9,174 bases of DNA from an uncultured Planctomycetaceae bacterium (GTDB lineage: Bacteria > Planctomycetota > Planctomycetia > Pirellulales > Pirellulaceae): NCBI GenBank assembly GCA_903927685.1, contig CAIYOB010000497.1:1-9174 (forward strand), read 5' to 3'. Made by a program: the position numbers and the translations under genes. The notes under the pieces are model-generated. The model was not told the origin of the DNA. It saw only the letters and a program-made list of their open reading frames with translations, and ran no database searches. How positions within the stretch are numbered: position 1 is the stretch's first letter; the number at the start of each line of letters is the position of its first letter. Shown piece after piece: positions 1 through 7,700 of the stretch.

Positions 1-236
1 AGCGGGGCAGGCAGAAGCTCGGTCACCTGGTGGATCAGTTGCTGCTGGGTTTGAGTCCCCGCGAACGCACGATTATCGAAGCCCGCTTTGGTTTCAATTT
101 GAGCCGGTCGCCGTCCCTGACAGAGCTTGGCCGGGGATTGGGAATCTCCAAGGAACGGGCGCGGCAACTTGAGAAACGAGCCTTGGGCAAGTTGCGAGCC
201 CTGGCCGAGCGGTACCACATGGAGTCACTGCCATGA
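1..236 (+). CDS. RNA polymerase sigma-70 family factor, C-terminal region 4 (5' partial)
   Basis: The reading frame is open from the window edge (first full codon at 3) to TGA at 234-236, so only the last 77 or so residues are visible and the true start lies upstream; the GTG at 30 is internal. The visible part is sigma region 4: LSPRERTIIEARFGF, then SLTELGRGLGISKERARQLE, the helix-turn-helix that reads the -35 element, followed by KRALGKLR. This pattern (T-x-x-E-[LV]-G, S-x-E-R-x-R-Q-[LI]-E, A-L-x-K-L-R) is that of RpoD-like and group 2/3 sigma factors rather than short ECF sigmas. The stop overlaps the ATG of the next gene by ATGA, which suggests translational coupling to a STAS-domain protein that could take part in controlling it. 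Which sigma group it belongs to cannot be decided from region 4 alone. Confidence 0.88.
   Translation, partial: RGRQKLGHLVDQLLLGLSPRERTIIEARFGFNLSRSPSLTELGRGLGISKERARQLEKRALGKLRALAERYHMESLP
221..232 (+). promoter_or_regulatory. Ribosome binding site and coupled junction for the STAS gene
   Basis: GGAG at 221-224 lies 8 bases before the ATG at 233, inside the 3' end of the sigma gene. Together with the ATGA overlap (233-236) it supports ATG 233 as the start and reinitiation-type coupling. The same arrangement recurs at 721-736. Confidence 0.6.
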
Positions 237-736
237 ACGCAACTGGCGAGCCTGATGGACTGAACGAGATCTCTCGATGCCCCGCTTGCGGCCAAGCGTT
301 GTCGGATCCGCTGGCATTTGCTCCCTCCGCTGCTCCCTGCCCGGCATGCGGAGTTCTGCCCTGGTGCAGTGTAACCAGTCAGGATGGCTTCGTGATCCTG
401 GACGTCTTGCCCGGACGCACCCCCGACACCGAAGGCCTTGCCTGTTTCGTCGAGACCCACGTGCGGGCGAGTCGGCGGCAGGCCGTCCTCTGCGATTTGA
501 CGGCGTTGGACACGCTCGACAGTTCGCTGGTGGGACGGCTGGTGTTCTTGCATCGGCGCGTCCGCTCCGCCGGGCACCGGCTCCTGCTGTGCGGGCTGTG
601 TGCCCAGGTCCGCCAGGAGCTCTCCATTCTCAAGCTCGACCGTGTCTTCGAGCTTGTGGATGACTCGCCACCCGCGACTGGCCGGTTGGAGTTTGCGGTT
701 CAAGTCCCCGTAACGGTCCTGGAGTCACTACCATGA
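233..736 (+). CDS. Zinc-ribbon plus STAS-domain protein (anti-sigma factor antagonist-like)
   Basis: 167 residues. The N-terminus has two CPACG knuckles (Cys16/Cys19 and Cys36/Cys39), a spacing expected for a small zinc ribbon. From about residue 50 to 148 it follows the STAS fold of SpoIIAA/RsbV-type anti-sigma antagonists: a first strand GFVILDVLPG, a central strand AVLCDLTALDTLDSS, then the helix LVGRLVFLHRRVRSAGHRL and a strand LLLCG. The DSS at 96-98 aligns with the loop where SpoIIAA is phosphorylated on serine, so Ser98 is a candidate phosphoacceptor. This is inferred from the family and not demonstrated. Its ATGA overlaps with the sigma factor upstream and the 73-residue gene downstream place it in one coupled operon. 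A role in partner switching on the upstream sigma factor is plausible. The zinc ribbon on a STAS protein is uncommon and could instead bind nucleic acid or protein. Confidence 0.82.
   Translation: MNATGEPDGLNEISRCPACGQALSDPLAFAPSAAPCPACGVLPWCSVTSQDGFVILDVLPGRTPDTEGLACFVETHVRASRRQAVLCDLTALDTLDSSLVGRLVFLHRRVRSAGHRLLLCGLCAQVRQELSILKLDRVFELVDDSPPATGRLEFAVQVPVTVLESLP
721..732 (+). promoter_or_regulatory. Ribosome binding site and coupled junction for the 73-residue gene
   Basis: GGAG at 721-724 sits 8 bases before ATG 733, within the end of the STAS gene, whose TGA (734-736) overlaps the ATG. The layout is identical to 221-236 and part of the same 34-base near-repeat. Confidence 0.55.
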
Positions 737-954
737 ATGCCCCTCGTGAGCCTGTGAGACGTGCGACGCGAAAAGGCGGGTTGAGGCAGTTCTGCGTCTG
801 TGTCGAATCCCCCGCCGAACGGTCGGTTCAATGCCGAGGACGGTGGATTGTCGCGGCGGAAGACGGCGAGCATGCCATTGCCGCACTGCTGCCGTACATC
901 TCGCCGAAGCTGTGGCCGCCGGGATCGGACTGGAAGTTGGAGCCGCTGGGGTGA
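733..954 (+). CDS. Small protein of unknown function (73 aa)
   Basis: I do not recognise a family. The start is set by the ATGA overlap with the STAS gene and by GGAG 8 bases upstream. The product has a basic N-terminus (residues 1-18), a C-V-C pair near residue 21 and one further Cys near residue 34. A short alpha/beta-looking stretch WIVAAEDGEHAIAALLPYIS follows, and a Trp-rich tail KLWPPGSDWKLEPLG ends the protein. No signal peptide or membrane helix is visible. Its coding status rests on the tight coupling and on being the only sensible frame between the STAS and FHA genes. The first residues MNA-x-x-EP match those of the STAS protein because the junction DNA is repeated. It may be an adaptor in the regulatory cluster; that is only inference from position. 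Confidence 0.68.
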   Translation: MNAPREPVRRATRKGGLRQFCVCVESPAERSVQCRGRWIVAAEDGEHAIAALLPYISPKLWPPGSDWKLEPLG

Positions 955-973
955 GTGAGTGAGTGAGCGAGCG
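951..973 (+). repeat. GTGA tetranucleotide microsatellite
   Basis: Four perfect GTGA units (951-966) followed by the degenerate GCGAGCG. The stop codon of the 73-residue gene (952-954) lies in the first unit. An alternative in-frame GTG start for the FHA gene (959) lies in the third. Confidence 0.85.
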
Positions 974-1005
974 GTGCGCCACGCGACATTCGAATCCACA
1001 GCACC

Positions 1006-1011
1006 GAGGAA
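1006..1011 (+). promoter_or_regulatory. Ribosome binding site supporting the FHA start at 1022
   Basis: GAGGAA lies 10 bases before ATG 1022. It favours this start over GTG 959, which has no such motif upstream and lies in the GTGA repeat. Confidence 0.5.
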
Positions 1012-1021
1012 CCGGCAAGCG

Positions 1022-1357
1022 ATGAAAGCCCGACTCCTGTCCGCTGACTTCAAATGCGTGCTCGATCGACTGCCGGCGATGATCGGCCGCGGTGCGGCCG
1101 CCGGCGTCCGCTTGGGCGATCCCGAGATCAGCCGGATCCATTGCCAAATCGAAGAACTCGACGGGCACTTGGTGATCCGCGATCTGGGATCGACCAACGG
1201 CACCTTCGTCAATGGGCTTCGCGTGACGGAGGCTGCTCTGATTTCGGGGGATCGAGTCTCGCTGGGCCAGACTCGTTTCTGGGTCCTGTACGAGCGGGAT
1301 ACGTCTGGCGCAGCAGGGCCGGGCGTTCTGCTGCAGGAGCAGAACCCGGGAGCATGA
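1022..1357 (+). CDS. Small FHA-domain protein
   Basis: 111 residues, almost entirely one forkhead-associated domain, a fold that binds phosphothreonine peptides. The signature elements are present in order: GR at 22-23, SRIH at 37-40 and LGSTNGTFVNG at 55-65. The arginine, serine/histidine and asparagine positions that contact the phosphopeptide in known FHA domains are retained. ATG 1022 is preferred because GAGGAA lies upstream and KARLL is the usual first FHA strand. GTG 959 would add 21 residues (MSERAVRHATFESTAPRNRQ and one more) with no domain similarity. It lies 67 bases after the 73-residue gene and probably belongs to the same operon. It likely reads phosphorylation by a Ser/Thr kinase encoded elsewhere; no kinase is visible in this window. 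The C-terminal tail after about residue 90 looks disordered. Confidence 0.87.
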   Translation: MKARLLSADFKCVLDRLPAMIGRGAAAGVRLGDPEISRIHCQIEELDGHLVIRDLGSTNGTFVNGLRVTEAALISGDRVSLGQTRFWVLYERDTSGAAGPGVLLQEQNPGA

Positions 1358-1595
1358 GCACGCTGGACAAGCCGCCGCGGGCGTTTTGAAGCTGCGTCAC
1401 ACCTCGTCCGTCAATCGTGGCACGAAATGGATAAGACCCAAGTCCTACAACCAAAGTCCAATGGCCGTTCCGTGGCTCGCCCGTACTTTGGTGAGAGCCA
1501 GGGCGGGGCGTCTCGCCGCGGCCAGTTCGGCTCCCGAAATCTCAGGCTGGTACGACCGTGGGTTGTTCGTCAACACGCTTTTAGCGAGGTGCAAG
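1358..1595 (+). other. Intergenic gap before the giant exoprotein gene
   Basis: This 238-base stretch has no supported gene. An 11-codon ORF (1354-1389) overlaps the FHA stop by ATGA. The frame of the giant gene is open back to TTG 1386 but encodes low-quality sequence. A weak 6-base stem (GGCGGG with CTCGCC around 1502-1517) has no T-tract. I could not fix a promoter, although one for the giant gene is expected here. Confidence 0.4.
1586..1591 (+). promoter_or_regulatory. Ribosome binding site deciding the start at 1596
   Basis: GAGGTG sits 4 bases before ATG 1596. It supports this start over the upstream in-frame TTG 1386 and ATG 1461. Confidence 0.55.
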
Positions 1596-1727
1596 ATGGT
1601 CAGGACATCCGTTGAACGGTGCGCAGCGACGCGCGGGAACAAGAGCAGGGGCAAGCAGGGACGCAGGAGGAGACAGGAACGCAGCCTGCGGTTGGAGTGT
1701 CTCGAGGGGCGCTCGCTCCTGGCCGCC
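1596..1727 (+). other. Planctomycete-type N-terminal leader (LExLEGRxLLA)
   Basis: Residues 1-44: a very basic stretch with several Arg/Lys clusters (RRRR at 23-26), then LECLEGRSLLAA at 33-44. It resembles the LEPR-XLL-like N-termini of large planctomycete exoproteins rather than a classical Sec signal, since the hydrophobic part is short. The neighbouring gene at 8813 has the same layout. A role in export is inferred from its presence on extracellular-type proteins. Confidence 0.7.
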
Positions 1728-4700
1728 CTCCCGCTCGGGCCCATGCAAGGCGGTACGCCCGATTACTACGAGACGGCCAACTGGGCTTTCAGCCCGCAGC
1801 CGAGCGACATTGCCGTGACGGTCGGCATTCAGGGCGACGGCACGGGGGCGACGGGCACGGCCACGGTGACCAACGGCGTGGTCACGGGGCTGAAGCTCGT
1901 CGCGGGAGGGGCCGGCTATACGAATGCCACCGTGGCGCTTACCGGCAGCAGGGGCGCAGGTGCGATCGCGGCCGCGACGATCACGTATGATACCCTCCAG
2001 AGTATCACGGTCGACGCCCCGGGCAGTGGCTACGAGGCAGCCACCACGAGCGTCGAGATCCAGGGCGTCGGCACGGGGGCCGCCGCCGAAGCGGTCATCG
2101 ACGTCGACGGGAGCATCACCGGCATTAAGGTCCTCAGTGCCGGGACGGGATACACCACGGCGCCCATGGTCACGATCACGAGCACCAGCGGCGCCGGAGC
2201 GGTGGCGACGGCGAGCGTGTCCGGCCCCATCACGGGCCTGGCACTCCTCACCGGCGGCAGTGGTTATGTGAACGGCGGCATCCGCAAGTTCGTGGATTCC
2301 CTGCCGGGCTTGACGGAAGCCAATCAAAACAACCTCGGCCAATACATCGCCATCGCGGTCCCGGATACGACCACCTACCCGGGATCGGACTACTACGAGA
2401 TCGCCGTGGTGGAGTACACCGAGCAGATGCACTCGGACCTGAATCCCACAACGCTGCGAGGCTACGTCCAGTTGGAGACGCCCGCGAATGCCGCGACCAG
2501 CAAGCACATCCCGCTGAAGTACGGCGCCCACACGCCGGCCGATCCCGCCGACGATTTGCCCGTCCGGGACCGGCAAGGCCAACAGGTCTACGCGTACGAT
2601 GAGCCCCACTACTTGGGCGCCACGATCGTGGCGAACAAGGACGTTCCGGTGCGGATCAAGTTCAGCAACTACCTGCCAACCGGCGCAGGCGGCGACCTGT
2701 TTCTCCCGGTGGACACCACCGTCATGGGCTCCGGGATGGGCCCGAATATGGCCATGCTGATGGGCGCCGGCGTGACGGCAAGCTACGACGGCGTCGCGAC
2801 GACAACGCTCACGGTGAACCACGACGGCGGGACGGTGTTCGAGGTCGGAATGCCGGTCATGCTCGAGGGGTTCGCGCCGGTGGCCTACAACGGCGAGTAT
2901 CGCGTGACCTCGGTGATGGCCGACGGCATGAGTTTCCAGGTCACCCGGGACGGAAATCCGGGCGCCATCACGACCCAGGGCACCGTGACGGAAGCTTATG
3001 CCGACAGCCGCGCCACGCTGCACCTGCATGGCGGCGACAACCCCTGGATCAGCGACGGCACGCAGCATCAGTGGATCACGCCCTACGGCGAAATCACCAA
3101 CTACGACAAGGGGGCGAGTCTGCAGAACGTGCCCGACATGCCGGACCCGGGCGACGGCTCGATGACGTTCTTCTGGCCCAACCATCAGAGTGCGCGTCTG
3201 ATGTTCTACCACGATCATGCCTTCGGCATCACGCGTCTGAACGTCTATGCGGGCGAGGCCGCCGGTTACGTCTTGACCGACCCCGTGGAACAGGACCTGC
3301 TTGCGCGGGGGATCCTGCCGGCCGACCAGATCCCCTTGATCATCCAGGACAAGACCTTCGTTGATCCGACCGCCATCCTCGCCACGGATCCCACCTGGCC
3401 GTTGCAGTTGGACGACGAGCTGAACGATCTCTGGATGGGGCACGTGTTCATGCCGGCCGAGGACCCCAACGTGCTCGACGGCGTGGCTCCCCTGGGCCGC
3501 TGGCTGTACGGTCCCTGGCAGTGGCCGCCGTTCCCGGTGGATCACTTGGTGCTCCACAGCGTGACCGAGATCCTCGTCACCAACGGCGGGAGCAAGTACG
3601 ATCCCGATCCCGCGAAGGCTCCGCAAGTGACGATTACCCATCCCATCGTGGATGGCGCAGGCAACCCGATCAACGGCGTCACACGACGCGCGGCAGACGC
3701 CCGGGCCATCGTCGATCCGCTCACGGGAAAGGTCACCTCGATCCAGGTGCTCGACGGGGGCAGCTACGAAGGCGAGCCGGTCATCACCATCGAGGCCCCG
3801 CGCGATCCCACCGGCACCACCGCCACGGCTTTCGCCGTCAACTACCTCACGCCGAACGTGCCTGACATCTCCATGACGCCGGAAGCGTTCATGGACACGG
3901 CGGTGGTCAACGGGACGGCGTATCCGTTCCTCGAGGTCGACCCCAAAGCCTACGAGTTCCGCATTCTGAACGCGTCCGACGACCGCTTCTACAACCTGCA
4001 GCTCGTCCAAGCGACCTCGATCATCAGCAGCATCACACTCGCCAATCCAGGCAGCGGGTATACGCGGGCGCCCAGCGTCCGCATCACCGATTACCTCGCC
4101 GATGGCGTCACGGCGGGCCCCGGGATTGGAGCCAAGGCCGTCGCCCGACTTGAATACGACGCGGACACCGGCCGGCCCACGGGCCGGATCGCCAACATTG
4201 AAGTGCTGGCCGTCGGCAGCGGCTATGTCAATCCGCGGATTACACTCGCCGGCGGCAATTTCACCGAAGCCGCCACGGCCACCGCGGAGGTCTACAGCGA
4301 TCCCACGGAGGTCGGCATGGTGGAATTCGCCGAGTTCCAGCCGGACGGAACCGAGTGGCCGGCGGGCTGGCCGACCCCGGACCATCGGATCGGCGGCATC
4401 CCGGATCCGAACAGGCTCGGCCCGGCGATGGTCCAGATCGCCACCGAGGGTGGTTTCTTGCCGGCGCCGGTGGTCTGGGACAACATCCCGCTCGGCTGGG
4501 ACAAGGACCCCCTGAGCATCACCGTCAACAACGTCAAGGAACATAATGTGTTCCTGGGATGCGCCGAGCGGGCGGACGTGATCGTCGACTTTTCGAAGTT
4601 CGCCGGCCAGACGCTGCTCCTCTATTCCGACACCCCCGCCCCTGTCCCCGCGGGTGACCCGCGTGTGGACTACTACACGGTCAACCCTGACCAAAGCGCC

Positions 4701-7700
4701 GAGGGCGGTAGCGTCTCGACCCTGCCCGGCTATGGTCCCAACGTCCGCACGCTGATGCAGATCCGGGTCAAGCCGTGGACGGGCGCCCCAGGGACTGCGC
4801 CGCCGGCCTACGACTTCGACGGCTTGATGGCCGAGTTCCAGTCGCCCGCGACCTCGCCGCCGCTGGTCACCGTCACGCCCGCTCCAGGCACCGCGGGCAC
4901 CGGGGCAACGGTCGCGCCCGTAATTGATCCCGCGACGGGCGAAGTGACCGCCATCAACGTGGTGAACGGCGGGAGTGGCTACACCGATCCGGTCGTCACA
5001 ATCCGGGGCATCCCGGGCGACGACGGCACCGGGGCGACGGCCACGGCCAGCATCGACCCCGCTACGGGCGCCGTGACGGCCATCACGATGGTCACTGGGG
5101 GGCGCGGCTACGAGGCGCACGACAGCGTCTTCGCCCGCGGCCAAGACCCGATCATCGTGCCCCAGGCGCCCTACAATGCGGCTTACGGCTTAAGCGGCGT
5201 GGGGACCGATACCTTCCCCGAGCTGACCACCGCCTACGAACGCATCAACAGCGACTCACTCACGTTCCGACCGCTGGATCTGACGACGCCGGAACCGGGC
5301 GATCTGGCGACGGAAGCGGTGACCATCCACAACAAGGACAAGGCCATTGTCGAGGAGTGGTCCACCGAGTGGGGCCGGATCCAGACCTTCCTCGGAGTCG
5401 AAGTGCCGTTCACCAACTCCCTGAACCAGACCAGCCTCTGGTTCACGGTCCAAGACCCGGTCACCGAGATCCTGACCGACTCGGGCGATCTCATGAGCCC
5501 GATCGGCAAGCTGGGAGACGGAACCCAGATCTGGAAGATCGCGCATAACGGCGTGGATACCCATCCCATTCACTTCCACCTGTTCAACGTGCAAGTCATC
5601 AACCGCGTCGATTGGGCCGGCTTCGTCAAACCGCCCGAACCCAACGAGCTGGGGTGGAAGGACACGGTGCGGATGAACCCGCTGGAAACCGCCGTGGTGG
5701 CTTTCCGTCCGGTGGCGCCCAAGCTGCCGTTCGGGCAGCCCGACAGCATCCGCCTGTTGGACCCGACCATGCCGCAGGGCGCCACGACGGGTTTCAAACC
5801 GTTCGACGCGAACGGGGACCCGGTGACCGTCGTCAACGACTACTACAACTTCGGCTGGGAGTATGTCTGGCATTGCCATATCCTGAGCCATGAAGAGATG
5901 GACATGATGCGTCCGATGCAACTCAACGTGGCCCGGACGCTGCCGACGGCGCCCGGCTTGACAGGCGTCTTGAACGGCACCCAGGTCGACCTCACCTGGA
6001 CGGACGGCACGCCCTACGATCTGGCCACGGGCAAGCCCCTGGCGCCGAACTTCCTCGGCAACCCGGCCAACGAGATTGGCTTCCGGGTCGAACGGGCGCG
6101 GCTCACGACGCCCACCGATCCCGGCACGTTCATCGACTTGGGTCCGGTTCCCGCCAACACCACCCGCTTCGTCGATGCCACGCTCAATCCCCGCTGGCGG
6201 TACGTCTACCGGATCGTGGCCTTCAATGCGGCCGGCGATTCCGCGTCGAATACCGTGCAGGTCGGATTGGGGGCTCCCGAAGTGTCCGGGTTCATCCGGT
6301 TTGCCGACCAAGATGCCCCGCTGCACATCACGGCGGCGGATTTCGCGGCCCATTTCACCGACCCGGACGCCGGCCAGACCTTGCAGGCGGTCCAGATCGT
6401 CACCGTCCCAACCCATGGGACGTTGCAAGTCAGCGGCGTCCCGGTCGTCGCGGGCCAGGAGATCCCCGCGGCCGACTTGGCGAATCTCACCTACCAGCCT
6501 GCCGCCGGATACGTCGGCAACGACAGTTTTACCTGGGACGGCTCGGACGGGGCTCTGTATTCCCTGCTGCCGGCCACCGTCAGTCTGACCGTGGACCCGG
6601 CGGGCAGCGACATCGTCACACAGTGGAACTTGCTGATGCTGAGCCTGAACCTCGCCCACGGCAACATGGCGAGCCGGCTCCAGGCCATGGTGCACACCGC
6701 GATCTACGATACGTTGACGGCGTTTGGGGGCGGGTATGCTCCTTACCAGGTGACGACCCCCGCGCCCGCCGGTGGATCGCCCGAGGCGGCGGCGACTGCC
6801 GCGGCCTACCAGGTTCTGTCCATGGCGGTGACCATGCCGGCTCAGCGGGCGCTGATCCAAGCCCGCTACGACGACCATCTCGCCGCGATCGCCGACGGGC
6901 CCGCCGAGACCGCCGGCGTCGCCTTTGGCCGGAGCGTCGGGCAGGCGATCCTGGCCTTGCGGGCCGACGATGGCGCGATGATGGCCATGATGATGCCGCA
7001 CCCCGACGGCACCGCCCCAGGCGCGTGGCGGCGCACCGCCAGCGGCGAGCCGATGGCTCCGGGGTGGGGCCAAGTCACACCCTGGGCGATGACCGCCGGC
7101 AACCAGTTCGACCAGGGCGGCCCGCCCGCGCTGACCAGCGCGGAGTACGCTGCCGACTACCAGGAAACCCAGGCTTGGGGCAGCGCGACCTCGACCTTGC
7201 GAACCGCCGATCAGACCGCTACGGTCATGTTCTGGGCGGACCATCCGTTCCCGAAGTGGTACGCCGTCGCCCGCGACATCTCCCAGCGTGAGAACCTGTC
7301 GCTGGCCGAAAACGCGCGGCTGTTCCATTTGCTCAGCGTGGCCATGGCCGACGCGACGATCGCGGTCTGGGACATGAAGTACAACTACAGCTTCTGGCGT
7401 CCCGAAACGGCCATTCACCTGGGCGACACCGACGGCAACGACGCGACGCTCGCCGATCCGACCTGGGCGTCGTTGATCCCCGCTCCGGCCTTTCCCGAGT
7501 ACCTCAGCGGCCACAGCACCAACTCGGCAGCCGCCGCCAAGGTGCTGGAACTGTTCTTCGGGAGGGGCGATTACGCGTTCCAATTGAGCGCCATGGGCGT
7601 GCCGGGGACGCGGGCCTACACCAGCTTCCAGCAGGCCGCCGAGGAGTGCGGCAGGAGCCGCATTTACGGCGGGATCCACTTCCAGTTCAGTAATCAGGAA

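Larger units (their letters stand above)
1740..5939 (+). other. Multicopper oxidase region (cupredoxin domains with interruptions)
   Basis: The four copper-binding segments occur in the canonical order. HLHGG (His476, His478) and FYHDH (His539, His541) supply type 2/3 ligands. HPIHFHLF supplies His1323 to type 1 and His1326/His1328 to the trinuclear centre. HCHILSHEEMDMM supplies His1426 and His1428 to type 3, with Cys1427, His1432 and Met1437 as the type 1 set; Met at Cys+10 matches CotA. Context such as FYHDHAFGITRLNVYAGEAA and QIATEGGFLPAP is of the CotA/bilirubin-oxidase branch. The HDH-to-HPIHFH distance (about 780 residues) is far longer than in CotA, and about 270 of those residues are inserted modules. 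Confidence 0.9.

Noticed and set aside
959..1021. FHA protein start at GTG 959
   Set aside because: The 21 extra residues are outside the FHA fold, and the GTG is embedded in the GTGA repeat. ATG 1022 has GAGGAA 10 bases upstream.
700..1212. 170-codon open frame on the - strand across the 73-residue and FHA genes
   Set aside because: Antisense to two supported genes and without any recognisable domain; the FHA motifs on the + strand are clear.
1354..1389. 11-codon ORF overlapping the FHA stop by ATGA
   Set aside because: It has the same overlap style as the upstream junctions, but it is tiny, lacks a well-spaced ribosome site (AGGAG is 14 bases away) and encodes nothing recognisable.
1502..1517. 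Possible terminator hairpin between the FHA and giant genes
   Set aside because: The stem is only six pairs including one G:T and has no T-tract; stems this short are common in GC-rich DNA.
1386..1595. N-terminal extension of the giant protein from TTG 1386
   Set aside because: The 70 added residues look like translated intergenic DNA. ATG 1596 has GAGGTG upstream and yields the leader shared with the gene at 8813.
1809..2276. CRISPR array or DNA-level satellite in the first GSGY block
   Set aside because: The periodicity is about 114-120 bases, in frame and protein-level, with diverged DNA copies and no spacer structure.
1581..5144. 1187-codon open frame on the - strand
   Set aside because: It lies wholly antisense to the giant gene, its translation is Arg/Asp/Gly/Val-rich with no domain, and GC-rich codon bias readily opens this frame. 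The + strand has catalytic motifs throughout.
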